A DNA stretch of 48,701 nt, taken from CAZLIC01 sp964559535. Its GTDB lineage: Bacteria; Pseudomonadota; Alphaproteobacteria; Rhodobacterales; Rhodobacteraceae. Location: contig CAZLIC010000025.1 in assembly GCA_964559535.1 (NCBI GenBank), positions 1 to 48,701 on the forward strand, given 5' to 3'. The position numbers were made by a program, and so were the translations under genes. Under the pieces are notes generated by a model. It had not been told where the DNA came from. It was given only the letters and a program-made list of their open reading frames with translations, and made no database searches. This document shows, piece after piece, positions 1 to 7,734 of the stretch; position 1 is the stretch's first letter; each line of letters opens with the position of its first letter.

Positions 1-1
1 C

Positions 2-694
2 GCCTTCGCGGCCGAATTCCTGCGCCGCATCGCCGCCGAACCCGCCGCCGCGCCGCCGGGCCTGCCACCGCTGCGCGTGCTGCCGCCCGACCTGCCGCCG
101 CGGATCGTGCTGGCCGGGCCTCCAGGGGCCGGGCGCAGCATGCTGGCCGCCCGCCTGGCCGCCGAATCGCTGCGCACCGAAGGCGCCGCCCGGCCCCGGC
201 TGATCGCGCCGCGCGCTGACCTGCTGGTTCCGCCCGGCCGCCTGTCCGGCTGGGCACGCCTTGCCGGACTGCAACCCGAACGCCCGGTCTGGCCGCAAAG
301 CCGCATCACCCTGCCGCCACTTCCCACGGCCGGTGAAACCCAGATCATCGACCTGTCCGATCTGCCCGCCTTCCCCGCCGAGGCACTGCCGCAGCTGGTG
401 GCCTGCCCCGGCGCCGCGCTGTGGCTGGTGCTGCCTGCCGGACTGCATCCGCGGGCGCATGACCTGCTCTGTCCGCCCTTCTCCGGCCGGGCCAGCTGCA
501 TTGCGCTGACCCGCACCGACATCTGCCCGCCCACGGCCGACGATCTCGCGCTCGAAACGCGGCACGGCATTCCGGTCGGGCTCTACGTCGGCAGCCCGGG
601 CCTGCTCGATGCGCTGTCACCTGGCCTGCCCGACATGACCGGCGGCCATGCCACGGCCGCCGCCCCGGCCGACCGCACCGCCCGGGCAGGCTGA
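2..694 (+). CDS. flhF: Partial FlhF-like SRP-family GTPase (C-terminal part)
   Basis: The open frame enters from the left edge and ends at TGA 692-694, so only the C-terminal ~230 residues are present. A P-loop-like segment (GPPGAGRS) near the start, a TRTD segment resembling the TKxD guanine-specificity motif, and a C-terminal IPVGLYVGSPG stretch that aligns with the end of FlhF proteins suggest the SRP-GTPase family. In FlhF proteins this domain controls the site and number of flagella at the membrane. fliA follows 9 bp downstream, as in enterobacterial-type flagellar loci. Oddity: the Walker A lysine is arginine and the DTAG motif is not evident, so GTP hydrolysis may be lost. The family call rests on context and weak motifs. 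A different P-loop protein remains possible. Confidence 0.5.
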   Translation, partial: AFAAEFLRRIAAEPAAAPPGLPPLRVLPPDLPPRIVLAGPPGAGRSMLAARLAAESLRTEGAARPRLIAPRADLLVPPGRLSGWARLAGLQPERPVWPQSRITLPPLPTAGETQIIDLSDLPAFPAEALPQLVACPGAALWLVLPAGLHPRAHDLLCPPFSGRASCIALTRTDICPPTADDLALETRHGIPVGLYVGSPGLLDALSPGLPDMTGGHATAAAPADRTARAG

Positions 695-703
695 GGGCAC
701 CGC

Positions 704-1435
704 ATGTCACCTCCCATGCCTCTGCGCGCCTATGCCGAACAGGCGCCCAAACCCGAAACGCTGGCGGAATCGCACCTGAACCTCGCCCGCCGCATCGCCT
801 GGCACATCCACGGCCGCGTCGGTCCCCGCGTCGAGATCGAGGACCTGCTGCAGGCCGCCCATATCGGCCTGATCGAGGCCGCGCGCCGCTATGTCCCGCA
901 GCCCGGCGTGCCCTTTGCCGCCTATGCCGCGATCCGCATCCGCGGCGCCGTGATGGACCACCTGCGCCTCCTGTCGCAGCGGGCGCGGGGCACCATGCAC
1001 ATGCAGGCCCGCATCCGCGATGCCGAGCGGCGGCTGGAACAGGCCCTGATGCGCCGCCCCACCGACCCCGAGCTGGCCGCCGACCTGTCGATGCCGGTCG
1101 AGGAATTCGCCCGCTGGCGGATGGAGATCGACGCGGGCCAGACGCATTCGCTGGACGAGGTCTACACCGACCAGTCCATGCTGTTCCGCGATGCCGCCCC
1201 CGGCGCCGAAGAGGCGATGGAACGCAAGACGCTGCAACGCCAGCTGCGCGATGCCATCGCCCGCCTGCCCGAACGCGAGGCGCTGGTGCTGCAGCTCTAC
1301 TACGTCGAAGAGCTGAACATCTTCGAAGTGGCCGAAGTGCTGAAGGTCACGACGGGCCGCGTGTCGCAGATCAAGAAGGCCGCGGTCGAGCGGTTGCGGC
1401 GGTTCATCGACGACTCCGATGGCGCCGCTTCCTGA
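704..1435 (+). CDS. fliA: RNA polymerase sigma-28 factor FliA
   Basis: The 243-residue protein has the FliA size and architecture: region 2 (ESHLNLARRIAWHI through the AAYAAIRIRGAVMDHLR segment, about residues 20-90), region 3 around 100-150, and a C-terminal region 4 helix-turn-helix (LPEREALVLQLYYVEELN ... TTGRVSQIKKAAVERLRR). In characterised systems it directs core polymerase to late flagellar and chemotaxis promoters and is held by FlgM until the hook is complete. The ATG lies 9 bp after the flhF-like stop, and the 3' end overlaps the next gene by 17 bp, so the three look like one transcript. Typical alphaproteobacterial (fla2-type) flagella lack FliA, so its presence marks this as the enterobacterial-like fla1 lineage. 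No flgM was recognised in the window. Confidence 0.93.
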   Translation: MSPPMPLRAYAEQAPKPETLAESHLNLARRIAWHIHGRVGPRVEIEDLLQAAHIGLIEAARRYVPQPGVPFAAYAAIRIRGAVMDHLRLLSQRARGTMHMQARIRDAERRLEQALMRRPTDPELAADLSMPVEEFARWRMEIDAGQTHSLDEVYTDQSMLFRDAAPGAEEAMERKTLQRQLRDAIARLPEREALVLQLYYVEELNIFEVAEVLKVTTGRVSQIKKAAVERLRRFIDDSDGAAS

Positions 1436-2108
1436 CGCGCCGCGGCGGCCGCGCCGGGGGGGCCTTGCACCTCTGGCCCTGCTTGCGGCACTCGCCTTCC
1501 CCGTCCCTGCCCGGCCCGCCGATTGCGAGCGTCTGGCCGAGCAGGCGGCAATGCGCGAAGGCATCCCTCCCGGCCTGATGACGGCGATCGCCCGCGTCGA
1601 ATCGGGCCGGTCGTCGGACGGCAGCTTCAGTGCATGGCCCTGGACGCTGAACCAGGGCGGCGATGGAACCTGGCACGACAGCCGCTCCGCCGCCGCCGCC
1701 GCACTGGAGGCGCTGCTGGCCCAGGGGATCACCAATGTGGACATCGGCTGCATGCAGCTGAACTGGCGCTGGCACGGCCACGCCTTCCCCGATGCGGCCA
1801 CGATGCTGGATCCAAAGCGCAACACCGCCCACGCCGCCCGGTTCCTGGCCGACCTCTTTGCCGAAACCGGCGACTGGACCGAAGCCGTGGCGCGCTACCA
1901 CTCGCGCGACCCCGACCGGGGCGCCGCCTATGCCGCGCGGGTGGCGGGCGCGGCGCAGCAGGCTCCGGCAACGCTTGCCGGGCCCGTCGTCCGCGCGTCG
2001 CGGGTGCGTGGCCTCCTCCTCGTGCCGGGCGCGCCGCTGGTGGGCGCCGTGCCTGGCACCGACCTGCGCCGCGGTCCGCTTTCCCGGCGCGATCCGGCCG
2101 AAGGCTGA
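1419..2108 (+). CDS. sltF: Flagellar lytic transglycosylase (SltF-like)
   Basis: This is a 229-residue protein with a basic N-terminus and hydrophobic stretch typical of a Sec signal peptide, with likely cleavage near residue 34 (PARPA/DCERL). An SLT fold follows: the catalytic glutamate is probably E61 in AIARVESGRS, then IGCMQLNW (the GxMQ motif) and a late AVARYHSRD segment (the AYNxG-like region). Such enzymes cut glycan strands so that the rod can cross peptidoglycan. In R. sphaeroides fla1, FlgJ lacks a muramidase domain and a separate SltF does this work with FlgJ. The short FlgJ in this window fits that arrangement. The start overlaps fliA by 17 bp, implying coupling. The last ~40 residues are Pro/Arg/Gly rich and may form the flexible tail that contacts FlgJ (inference). 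Confidence 0.8.
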   Translation: MAPLPDAPRRPRRGGLAPLALLAALAFPVPARPADCERLAEQAAMREGIPPGLMTAIARVESGRSSDGSFSAWPWTLNQGGDGTWHDSRSAAAAALEALLAQGITNVDIGCMQLNWRWHGHAFPDAATMLDPKRNTAHAARFLADLFAETGDWTEAVARYHSRDPDRGAAYAARVAGAAQQAPATLAGPVVRASRVRGLLLVPGAPLVGAVPGTDLRRGPLSRRDPAEG

Positions 2109-2124
2109 TCCGCAGAACGGCCAC

Positions 2125-2151
2125 GGCCGCCGCCCGCAGGGGGCGACGGCC
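2125..2151. terminator. Stem-loop between convergent sltF and flgL
   Basis: GGCCGCCGCCC pairs with GGGCGACGGCC through ten pairs and one C/A mismatch, around a GCAGG loop. It sits in the 65-bp gap between two converging transcripts. There is no T-run on either side, so it could be a bidirectional 3' stabiliser or a Rho-assisted end rather than a classical intrinsic terminator. Confidence 0.4.
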
Positions 2152-2173
2152 GCAAGGCGCAGCACGGCGCCGC

Positions 2174-3415
2174 TCAGCGCAGGTAGTTGAACAGCGATTG
2201 CCCGGCGATGCGCACATAGGTCTGCTGTGCCGCCTCCTGGGTGGCCAGCAGCGACTGCAGGCGCGTCACCGCCCCGGCCACATCCAGTTCGTCCAGCCCC
2301 GACACCGCCTGGTCCACCGCCAGGCCCTGCGCCGCCAGCGCCTCCTGCTGGCGCTGCACCGCCGCCGCCATCAGGCCCGCCGCGCCGCGCGCCTCGGACA
2401 CCACGGACACGGCGCGGTCGGCCGCGGCCACCAGCGCCGCGGGCGACAGGCTTTCCGCGCGCAACCGCACCGTCGCCCCGGCGACCGACCCGTCAGGCCG
2501 CAGCGGCGTCAGCCCCAGAACGCCCGCTGCCCCGCTGCCGCCGTCCGATGCCGCCAGCCCGATGCGCCCTGCCCCCTCCAGCCGCAGCGCACCGCCCTCG
2601 ACGGTGGCCGTCACGCCCGTCTGCGCCGCCAGGGCGTTGATCGCCGCGGCCGCCGTGCTGCGCCCCTCGGGCCGCAGGTCCAGCGTCACGCGGGCCGAAC
2701 CGGCAGGACCGGTCACCGTCACCTGCAGGCCCGCGCCGCCTGCATCCGGCGGCAGGTCCAGCAGCGCCGCGCCCTCGGCGGATACCGCCGTCAGCGCCGG
2801 GAAGTGCGTCTGCGAAAGAGCCAGTTCCAGATCGTCGAGCAAGGCAAACACCCCCGTCGCCCCGTCGCCAAAGACCTGCGACCCCGGCACGCCGGTGCCT
2901 GCCAGCACCCGGTCGCCCAGTTGCGCCAGCGTCACCGCCGCATCGCCGCGATAGACGATGCGCCCGTCCCCGCCGCGCGCGAAGGCCGGCCCCGCCGCGG
3001 TGCCTGCAAACAGCGGCCGGCCCGCCGGATCTGCGGCATTGGCCTGGGACAGGAATTCCTCGCGCAGCCGGACAATTTCGCTGCGCAGCGTCGCCGCGCC
3101 CTCGGCAGGCAGCGTTGCGTTCGCCGCCTGCAGGGCGATCTCCTTCACCCGCCGCACGCCGTCGCCCACTGTCCGCAGCGCTTCGTCGGCCAGCGCCAGG
3201 CGGGTGGCGGCAGCGCCCGCCATGGCGTCCTGCCGGTCCATCCGCGCGCGCAGGTCGCGCAGCGCCGACAGCTCGGTCGCCCGCGCCGGGTCGACCGAAG
3301 GCCGCGGGTCGCTGGTGCCGGCCGAAATGCGGTCCTGCAGCGACGAAATCTCGGATGTCAGCCGGGCAAAGCCGCGCGCGGCCAGCCGGGCAGAAAGGGC
3401 GTCTCCGGTGATCAT
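2174..3415 (-). CDS. flgL: Flagellar hook-filament junction protein FlgL (HAP3)
   Basis: The 413-residue protein has a flagellin-like N-terminal helix set (residues 1-140, containing LTSEISSLQDRISAG and the EIALQAANATL region) and a C-terminal helix set ending RIAGQSLFNYLR, the usual FlgL finish. It joins the hook-proximal FlgK ring to the filament. The middle carries an INALAAQTGVTATVEGG segment (about residue 260) resembling flagellin IN motifs, and a closely similar one occurs in the neighbouring FlgK. It is the last gene of the flgG-flgL transcript, 11 bp after flgK. Length is at the upper end for FlgL. Confidence 0.9.
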   Translation of the reverse strand: MITGDALSARLAARGFARLTSEISSLQDRISAGTSDPRPSVDPARATELSALRDLRARMDRQDAMAGAAATRLALADEALRTVGDGVRRVKEIALQAANATLPAEGAATLRSEIVRLREEFLSQANAADPAGRPLFAGTAAGPAFARGGDGRIVYRGDAAVTLAQLGDRVLAGTGVPGSQVFGDGATGVFALLDDLELALSQTHFPALTAVSAEGAALLDLPPDAGGAGLQVTVTGPAGSARVTLDLRPEGRSTAAAAINALAAQTGVTATVEGGALRLEGAGRIGLAASDGGSGAAGVLGLTPLRPDGSVAGATVRLRAESLSPAALVAAADRAVSVVSEARGAAGLMAAAVQRQQEALAAQGLAVDQAVSGLDELDVAGAVTRLQSLLATQEAAQQTYVRIAGQSLFNYLR

Positions 3416-3426
3416 GTGTGCTCCGC

Positions 3427-6400
3427 TCAGATGATGGCAATCAGGGTGTCGAACAGGCTGCGGGCAATCGAGATGGCCTGCGCATTGGCCTGATAGGCCT
3501 GCTGCAGTTCGACCAGCCGCGCCGCCTCGGTATCCAGGTCGACGGCGCCAAACGCCGCCACCTGCCGCTCGGCCGTCTCGGCCGCCGCCGCCGCGGTGGC
3601 CTGGGCGCGGCCCGCCGCCGCGGCGCGCACCCCCGCGTCCGATTGCAGCCGCGCCAGCCGGTCGGCCACCCCCGGGCTGCCGGTGGCGTCATCGCCGCGG
3701 CGCAGCGCCGCAAGGTCGCGCGCAACAGCCGCATCGGCTGACCCCGGCGCGGCCGGCACCACCCGGAACCGGTCGCCTGTTTCCGCGCGCCCGGTCACCT
3801 GCACCTGCACGCCGCCCAGCATGGCCGCGCCCTGCGCATCCAGCCGCCCCTCGGCCATCGTCTCGCCGGTGACCGCGTCGCGCAGCGCCACCGCGCCCGT
3901 CACGGCATCCGTCACCACGACCTCCACGTGGCCCGGATCGTCGGGCGGGGTCAGCGGGCCTGTCTGCGCCGAAAGCCGCAGCGTGCCGCTGCCGGTCATT
4001 GCCACCACCAGATCCTCGGGCGGCAGATCGTCCAGCTGCAGCGACTGGCCCAGCGCCCCCGCCGCCGCCACCGTCACCGCCAGCGCTGCCGACCCGCCGG
4101 TCAGCACCACGCTGTCGCCCTGCACCTGCACGGCAGCCCCGGGGCCGCCAAAACCTGCGGCCCGAGAAACCCCGACACGCGGCGCGTCGCCCGGCACATC
4201 GAAGCCCAGCCGCAGCGCTCCGGTGCCTGCATCCACGTCGGCCGTGCCCGGAAATCCCGGCGGCACCGTCACGCTGCCCGCGGCCAGTTCCACCGCCCAG
4301 ACCAGCCCGCCCGCCTCAACCTCGACAGTCGCGGGAAGGCCCGCCACCTCGGGCGGCCGCCCGGTCAGCACCAGCCGCGCCGTACCTGCGGCAAAGCCCA
4401 TCGCAGGCGCCTCGGCCACCGTGATGCCGCGCCCGTCGGTCACGCCCTCGGCGCGGATCACCAGCCGGTTGGTGCCGTCGAACGATGCCGTCACCCGCCC
4501 CGCCTCGGGGCCCGAAACCACGGGCAACCCGCCCTGCATGCGCAGCACATAGGTGGCGCCGTCCACGGTCAGGCCCAGGGTCGCGCCATCGGCGGGCAAT
4601 GCGGCCAGTGCGGTGCCGGTCAGCTCGGCCGTCGGGGCCCCGGCGCGCAGGCCCGCCGCCACCGCCGCGGCCACGGCAGGCGCCGCCAGCCCGGCCGGAA
4701 CACCTGCCTGCAAGCTGGTGCCCCCGGTCGTCACGGTAAAGGCCATGTCGCCATCTGGCCCGTCGGGGGTGGCCACGAACTGCAGCCGCACCTCGGCCCC
4801 CGCCTGCGCCGTCTGTACCTGCACCGGGCCTGCGGTGTCGGGGGCCGAAGCCAGCGCGACCGCGCCTTCGGTCACCGAAAATCCCTGTGCCGCCTGCAGC
4901 TGCACCGTGCCGCCCTGTCGCAGCGCCATACCGGGGCCCAGGTCCAGCGGCGCACCGCCGGGTGTTCCGTCCGCGGCTGCGGGCGTGGCCCGCAGCACGG
5001 TGCCCACCGGCACGGAAAGGCCGGACAGCGTGATGTCATGCCCGCCGTCCTGTACCAGCAGGACGCGCCCGCCGTCCGGCGAAACCTCGGCCCGCACCCC
5101 GGTTTGCGCGGCCAGCGCGTTCACCGCCTGCGCCAGCCCCGCCCCGTTGCCGCCCGCCACCGTGGCCGACACCCGCAGGGCAACGCCGTTCGTGCCGCGC
5201 AGGTCAAAGGCCACCGGGCCATCGGGCAGCGCCGACAGCTGCAACCCCGTGGTGGCCCGCGCCGACAGGCCCGGAACCGCCGCGTTCAACCGTGCCGCCG
5301 CCAGCGCGGCACTTGCCGCTGCGGGCAGATCGACCGTCGCCATCGCCCCCGTCGCGTCCGTCAGGGTCAACTGCCGCGCCGCCGTTTCGGCCAGCGGCAA
5401 GGCCGCGCCGCTGACGGTACCGCCTGCCGCCAGCTGCATCATCTGCAGCCCGGGCACCTCGGCCCGCGCAACCCGCGTGCCGCGATAGCCCTCTCCGGCC
5501 ACAGTGCCCAGCGGCGCAGGATCATACACCGCGCCCGGCAAGAAGCCGTTCGCAGGCGTGATCAGCGCCGCTGCCTCGGCTGCCGTCAAAGGCGTGCCCG
5601 CCACATGGCGCCCGTTGCGCGTGAGAACCTGCAGGCTGCCGCCCGCCGCCGCGCCGGTCTCTTCGGTGCCCGTCAACGTTCCCGCCGTCCCGTCCAGCGT
5701 CACTCCCACGGGCGTCCCCGCGCCGGGCCGAACGAAGCGCAGCCCACCACCCGCGGCTTCGGCCACCGTCAGGCCCAGCGACGGCAGACTGTCGCCTGCG
5801 GCACTGCGCAGGGCGCCCGACTGCAGCGCCGCCACGGCCTGTGCCGCATCGGCAAACCCCGAAAGGTCGAACACGGCGGTCGATCCGCCCAGATCCAGCG
5901 TCAGGGTCGAAGCTCCGGCCGGGAAACCGACCGTGGTGGCGGCCGACCGGCCCCAGGACTGCAGCGCCACGGTAGCCGTTCCGGTCGGCACCACCCCCAC
6001 CGCGCCGCCCAAGAGGTCGGCCGTGCCGCCCGCCGTCAGGTCGGCCACAGGTCCGGGCCCCGCGGCGGGGGGCAGAGCCATGCGGACGGCGGCCGTCGCC
6101 ACTCCGGCATTTCCCGAAGCAGGGACCGTGGCAAAGGCCCCTGCGGCCGCCAGCGCGTCGGTGTCCTGCGGCACGAAAACCAGGTCGCGCGCCCGCCCGG
6201 CCACCGGCGTCAGCGTCACCCGGTCACCATCGGCGGGGGCACCGTCCAGCCGCAGTGTCAGTCCGCCCACCACCAGCGTGTCGCTGCCGGTGGCCAGCTC
6301 GGCCCCCATCAGGTCGCGCGCCCGCCACAGGCCTGCCGTGGCGTCATAGCTCAAGGTCAGCGGCACCGCGTCCGCACCATCGCCCGCCTGCGCCACGGTC

Positions 6401-7449
6401 ACCCGGGTGATGCCGCCATTCGCGGCGGAAGCCACCGCCTGCCAGCCCTGCAGCCGAAACAGGTCGCCCCCCGGCTGCCCGTCCAGATCGCTCCCCCGGC
6501 GGTGCAGCGCATTTGCCGCCCCCGCCAGGCTGCGGGCAAAGCCGTCCAGCTCGGTTGCCGCCATGTCCAGCGCACCCAGCGCGCGGCCCAGCCCACCGAT
6601 CTCGCCCGAACTGACGGACCGGCTGGTGGCGATGCGGCCGTCGGGCGCGGCCACGGTCAGGGCCATCAGATCCTCGGCCGCGACCGACAGTTGCGCCGTG
6701 CGGTCGCCCTGCAGCAAGAGCGGCCCGCCCGCATGCCCCAGCCGCACCGTGGGCACCCCGGCGCCGTCGAACTCCACCGCAATGGGCACGGTCTGCGCAA
6801 GGTTGGCAAGCGCCATGTCGCGCCGGTCGGCCAGCGCGTGCAATGCGCCCGTCGGCACCCCGCCGCCCTGGCCCTGCCCCGCCAGCCGCTGCGAAATCTC
6901 GGCCAGGTCGCGCAGCAGGCCTTGGGCCCGGCCCGTGGCCGCCGTGGCGCGCGCGGCAATGTCGCCGCGCAGGTCGGCCAGGTTCCCGGCCAGTGCCGCA
7001 ATCGCACCGGCCACCTCGCCGCCCGCCTGCAGGACCCGCGCGCGCACTGTTCGGTCGGTCGGGCTGCCGGAAAGGTCGGCCAGTGCATCGAAGAACCCGC
7101 GCAGCGCGCCGTCAACGCCCTCGTCGCTCTCGCGCCCCGGCAGCATCAGCGTCTCGATCGCCTGCGCCGCACCGGCATGGGCCGAAGCCGCCGCCGCGGC
7201 CCCCCCGGTGTCGCGCAGCCGTGCCGCGGCCAGCCCGTCAAAGGCGCGCCGCACGTCGGTCAGCTGTGCGCCCTGCCCGCCGGTGGCCACCGACGCAGCC
7301 GTCGCCCGCGCGCCGCCCAGCGGCTGGATGGTCACGTCGCGCCGCAGATAACCCTCGGTCGCGGCATTGGCGATGTTCTCGGTGGTGGCGGCCAGCGCGC
7401 CGCGATAGGCGGCCAGCCCGCTGCGGGCAATGTCGATCAGGTCGGTCAT
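3427..7449 (-). CDS. flgK: Oversized flagellar hook-associated protein FlgK (HAP1)
   Basis: The N-terminal ~330 residues are clear FlgK: IDIARSGLAAYRGALAATT, then ENIANAATEGYLRRDV, and a long helical D1 region. The last ~105 residues are the C-terminal D1/D0 helices, with LVELQQAYQANAQAISIAR at the end. Between them lie about 850-900 residues of Gly/Ala/Thr/Val-rich, beta-type sequence. This segment includes flagellin-IN-like stretches (for example near residues 720 and 775). Usual FlgK is about 450-650 residues and this one is 1340. The frame is uninterrupted and codon use does not change, so it looks like a genuine expansion of the surface-exposed D2/D3 domains. Its start overlaps flgJ's stop (ATGA), so the two are translationally coupled. 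It assembles at the hook tip before FlgL. Confidence 0.93.
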   Translation of the reverse strand: MTDLIDIARSGLAAYRGALAATTENIANAATEGYLRRDVTIQPLGGARATAASVATGGQGAQLTDVRRAFDGLAAARLRDTGGAAAAASAHAGAAQAIETLMLPGRESDEGVDGALRGFFDALADLSGSPTDRTVRARVLQAGGEVAGAIAALAGNLADLRGDIAARATAATGRAQGLLRDLAEISQRLAGQGQGGGVPTGALHALADRRDMALANLAQTVPIAVEFDGAGVPTVRLGHAGGPLLLQGDRTAQLSVAAEDLMALTVAAPDGRIATSRSVSSGEIGGLGRALGALDMAATELDGFARSLAGAANALHRRGSDLDGQPGGDLFRLQGWQAVASAANGGITRVTVAQAGDGADAVPLTLSYDATAGLWRARDLMGAELATGSDTLVVGGLTLRLDGAPADGDRVTLTPVAGRARDLVFVPQDTDALAAAGAFATVPASGNAGVATAAVRMALPPAAGPGPVADLTAGGTADLLGGAVGVVPTGTATVALQSWGRSAATTVGFPAGASTLTLDLGGSTAVFDLSGFADAAQAVAALQSGALRSAAGDSLPSLGLTVAEAAGGGLRFVRPGAGTPVGVTLDGTAGTLTGTEETGAAAGGSLQVLTRNGRHVAGTPLTAAEAAALITPANGFLPGAVYDPAPLGTVAGEGYRGTRVARAEVPGLQMMQLAAGGTVSGAALPLAETAARQLTLTDATGAMATVDLPAAASAALAAARLNAAVPGLSARATTGLQLSALPDGPVAFDLRGTNGVALRVSATVAGGNGAGLAQAVNALAAQTGVRAEVSPDGGRVLLVQDGGHDITLSGLSVPVGTVLRATPAAADGTPGGAPLDLGPGMALRQGGTVQLQAAQGFSVTEGAVALASAPDTAGPVQVQTAQAGAEVRLQFVATPDGPDGDMAFTVTTGGTSLQAGVPAGLAAPAVAAAVAAGLRAGAPTAELTGTALAALPADGATLGLTVDGATYVLRMQGGLPVVSGPEAGRVTASFDGTNRLVIRAEGVTDGRGITVAEAPAMGFAAGTARLVLTGRPPEVAGLPATVEVEAGGLVWAVELAAGSVTVPPGFPGTADVDAGTGALRLGFDVPGDAPRVGVSRAAGFGGPGAAVQVQGDSVVLTGGSAALAVTVAAAGALGQSLQLDDLPPEDLVVAMTGSGTLRLSAQTGPLTPPDDPGHVEVVVTDAVTGAVALRDAVTGETMAEGRLDAQGAAMLGGVQVQVTGRAETGDRFRVVPAAPGSADAAVARDLAALRRGDDATGSPGVADRLARLQSDAGVRAAAAGRAQATAAAAAETAERQVAAFGAVDLDTEAARLVELQQAYQANAQAISIARSLFDTLIAII

Positions 7450-7727
7450 GCGCGGTCCTCGGGTGGGGTGAACTGCCGGGCGATGGCTTCGGCAATGCCG
7501 AAGCCCGCCCGTGCGGCAGCCTCGGTGGCCAGATGGGTGTCCAGCATCGCGGTGGCGCCGCGCACGGCGGCGCTGCCGGTCAGGTCATCGCCGGGCAGCC
7601 CGGCGCGGCCGCCCTTCAGCAGCGTGGACAGGAAGATCGCCTCGAACCCCTCGGCCGCCTTGCGAATCTCCTCGGCCCGCGCGGCGGCGGGCGATGGGCT
7701 GGCAACGGAAGACAGGGGTCCGATCAT
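7446..7727 (-). CDS. flgJ: Short rod-binding protein FlgJ (N-terminal domain only)
   Basis: A 93-residue protein with the rod-binding core RKAAEGFEAIFLSTLLKGGR and a helical C-terminus (AMLDTHLATEAAARAGFGIAEAI) typical of the FlgJ N-domain. It caps the growing rod in the periplasm. The muramidase domain found in enterobacterial FlgJ is absent, and the lytic transglycosylase is encoded separately at 1419-2108. ATG 7727 is chosen over an upstream in-frame start at 7868, because that would overlap most of the end of flgI and add residues unlike the family. It lies 7 bp after flgI and overlaps flgK by 4 bp. Confidence 0.87.
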   Translation of the reverse strand: MIGPLSSVASPSPAAARAEEIRKAAEGFEAIFLSTLLKGGRAGLPGDDLTGSAAVRGATAMLDTHLATEAAARAGFGIAEAIARQFTPPEDRA

Positions 7728-7734
7728 GGCAACC

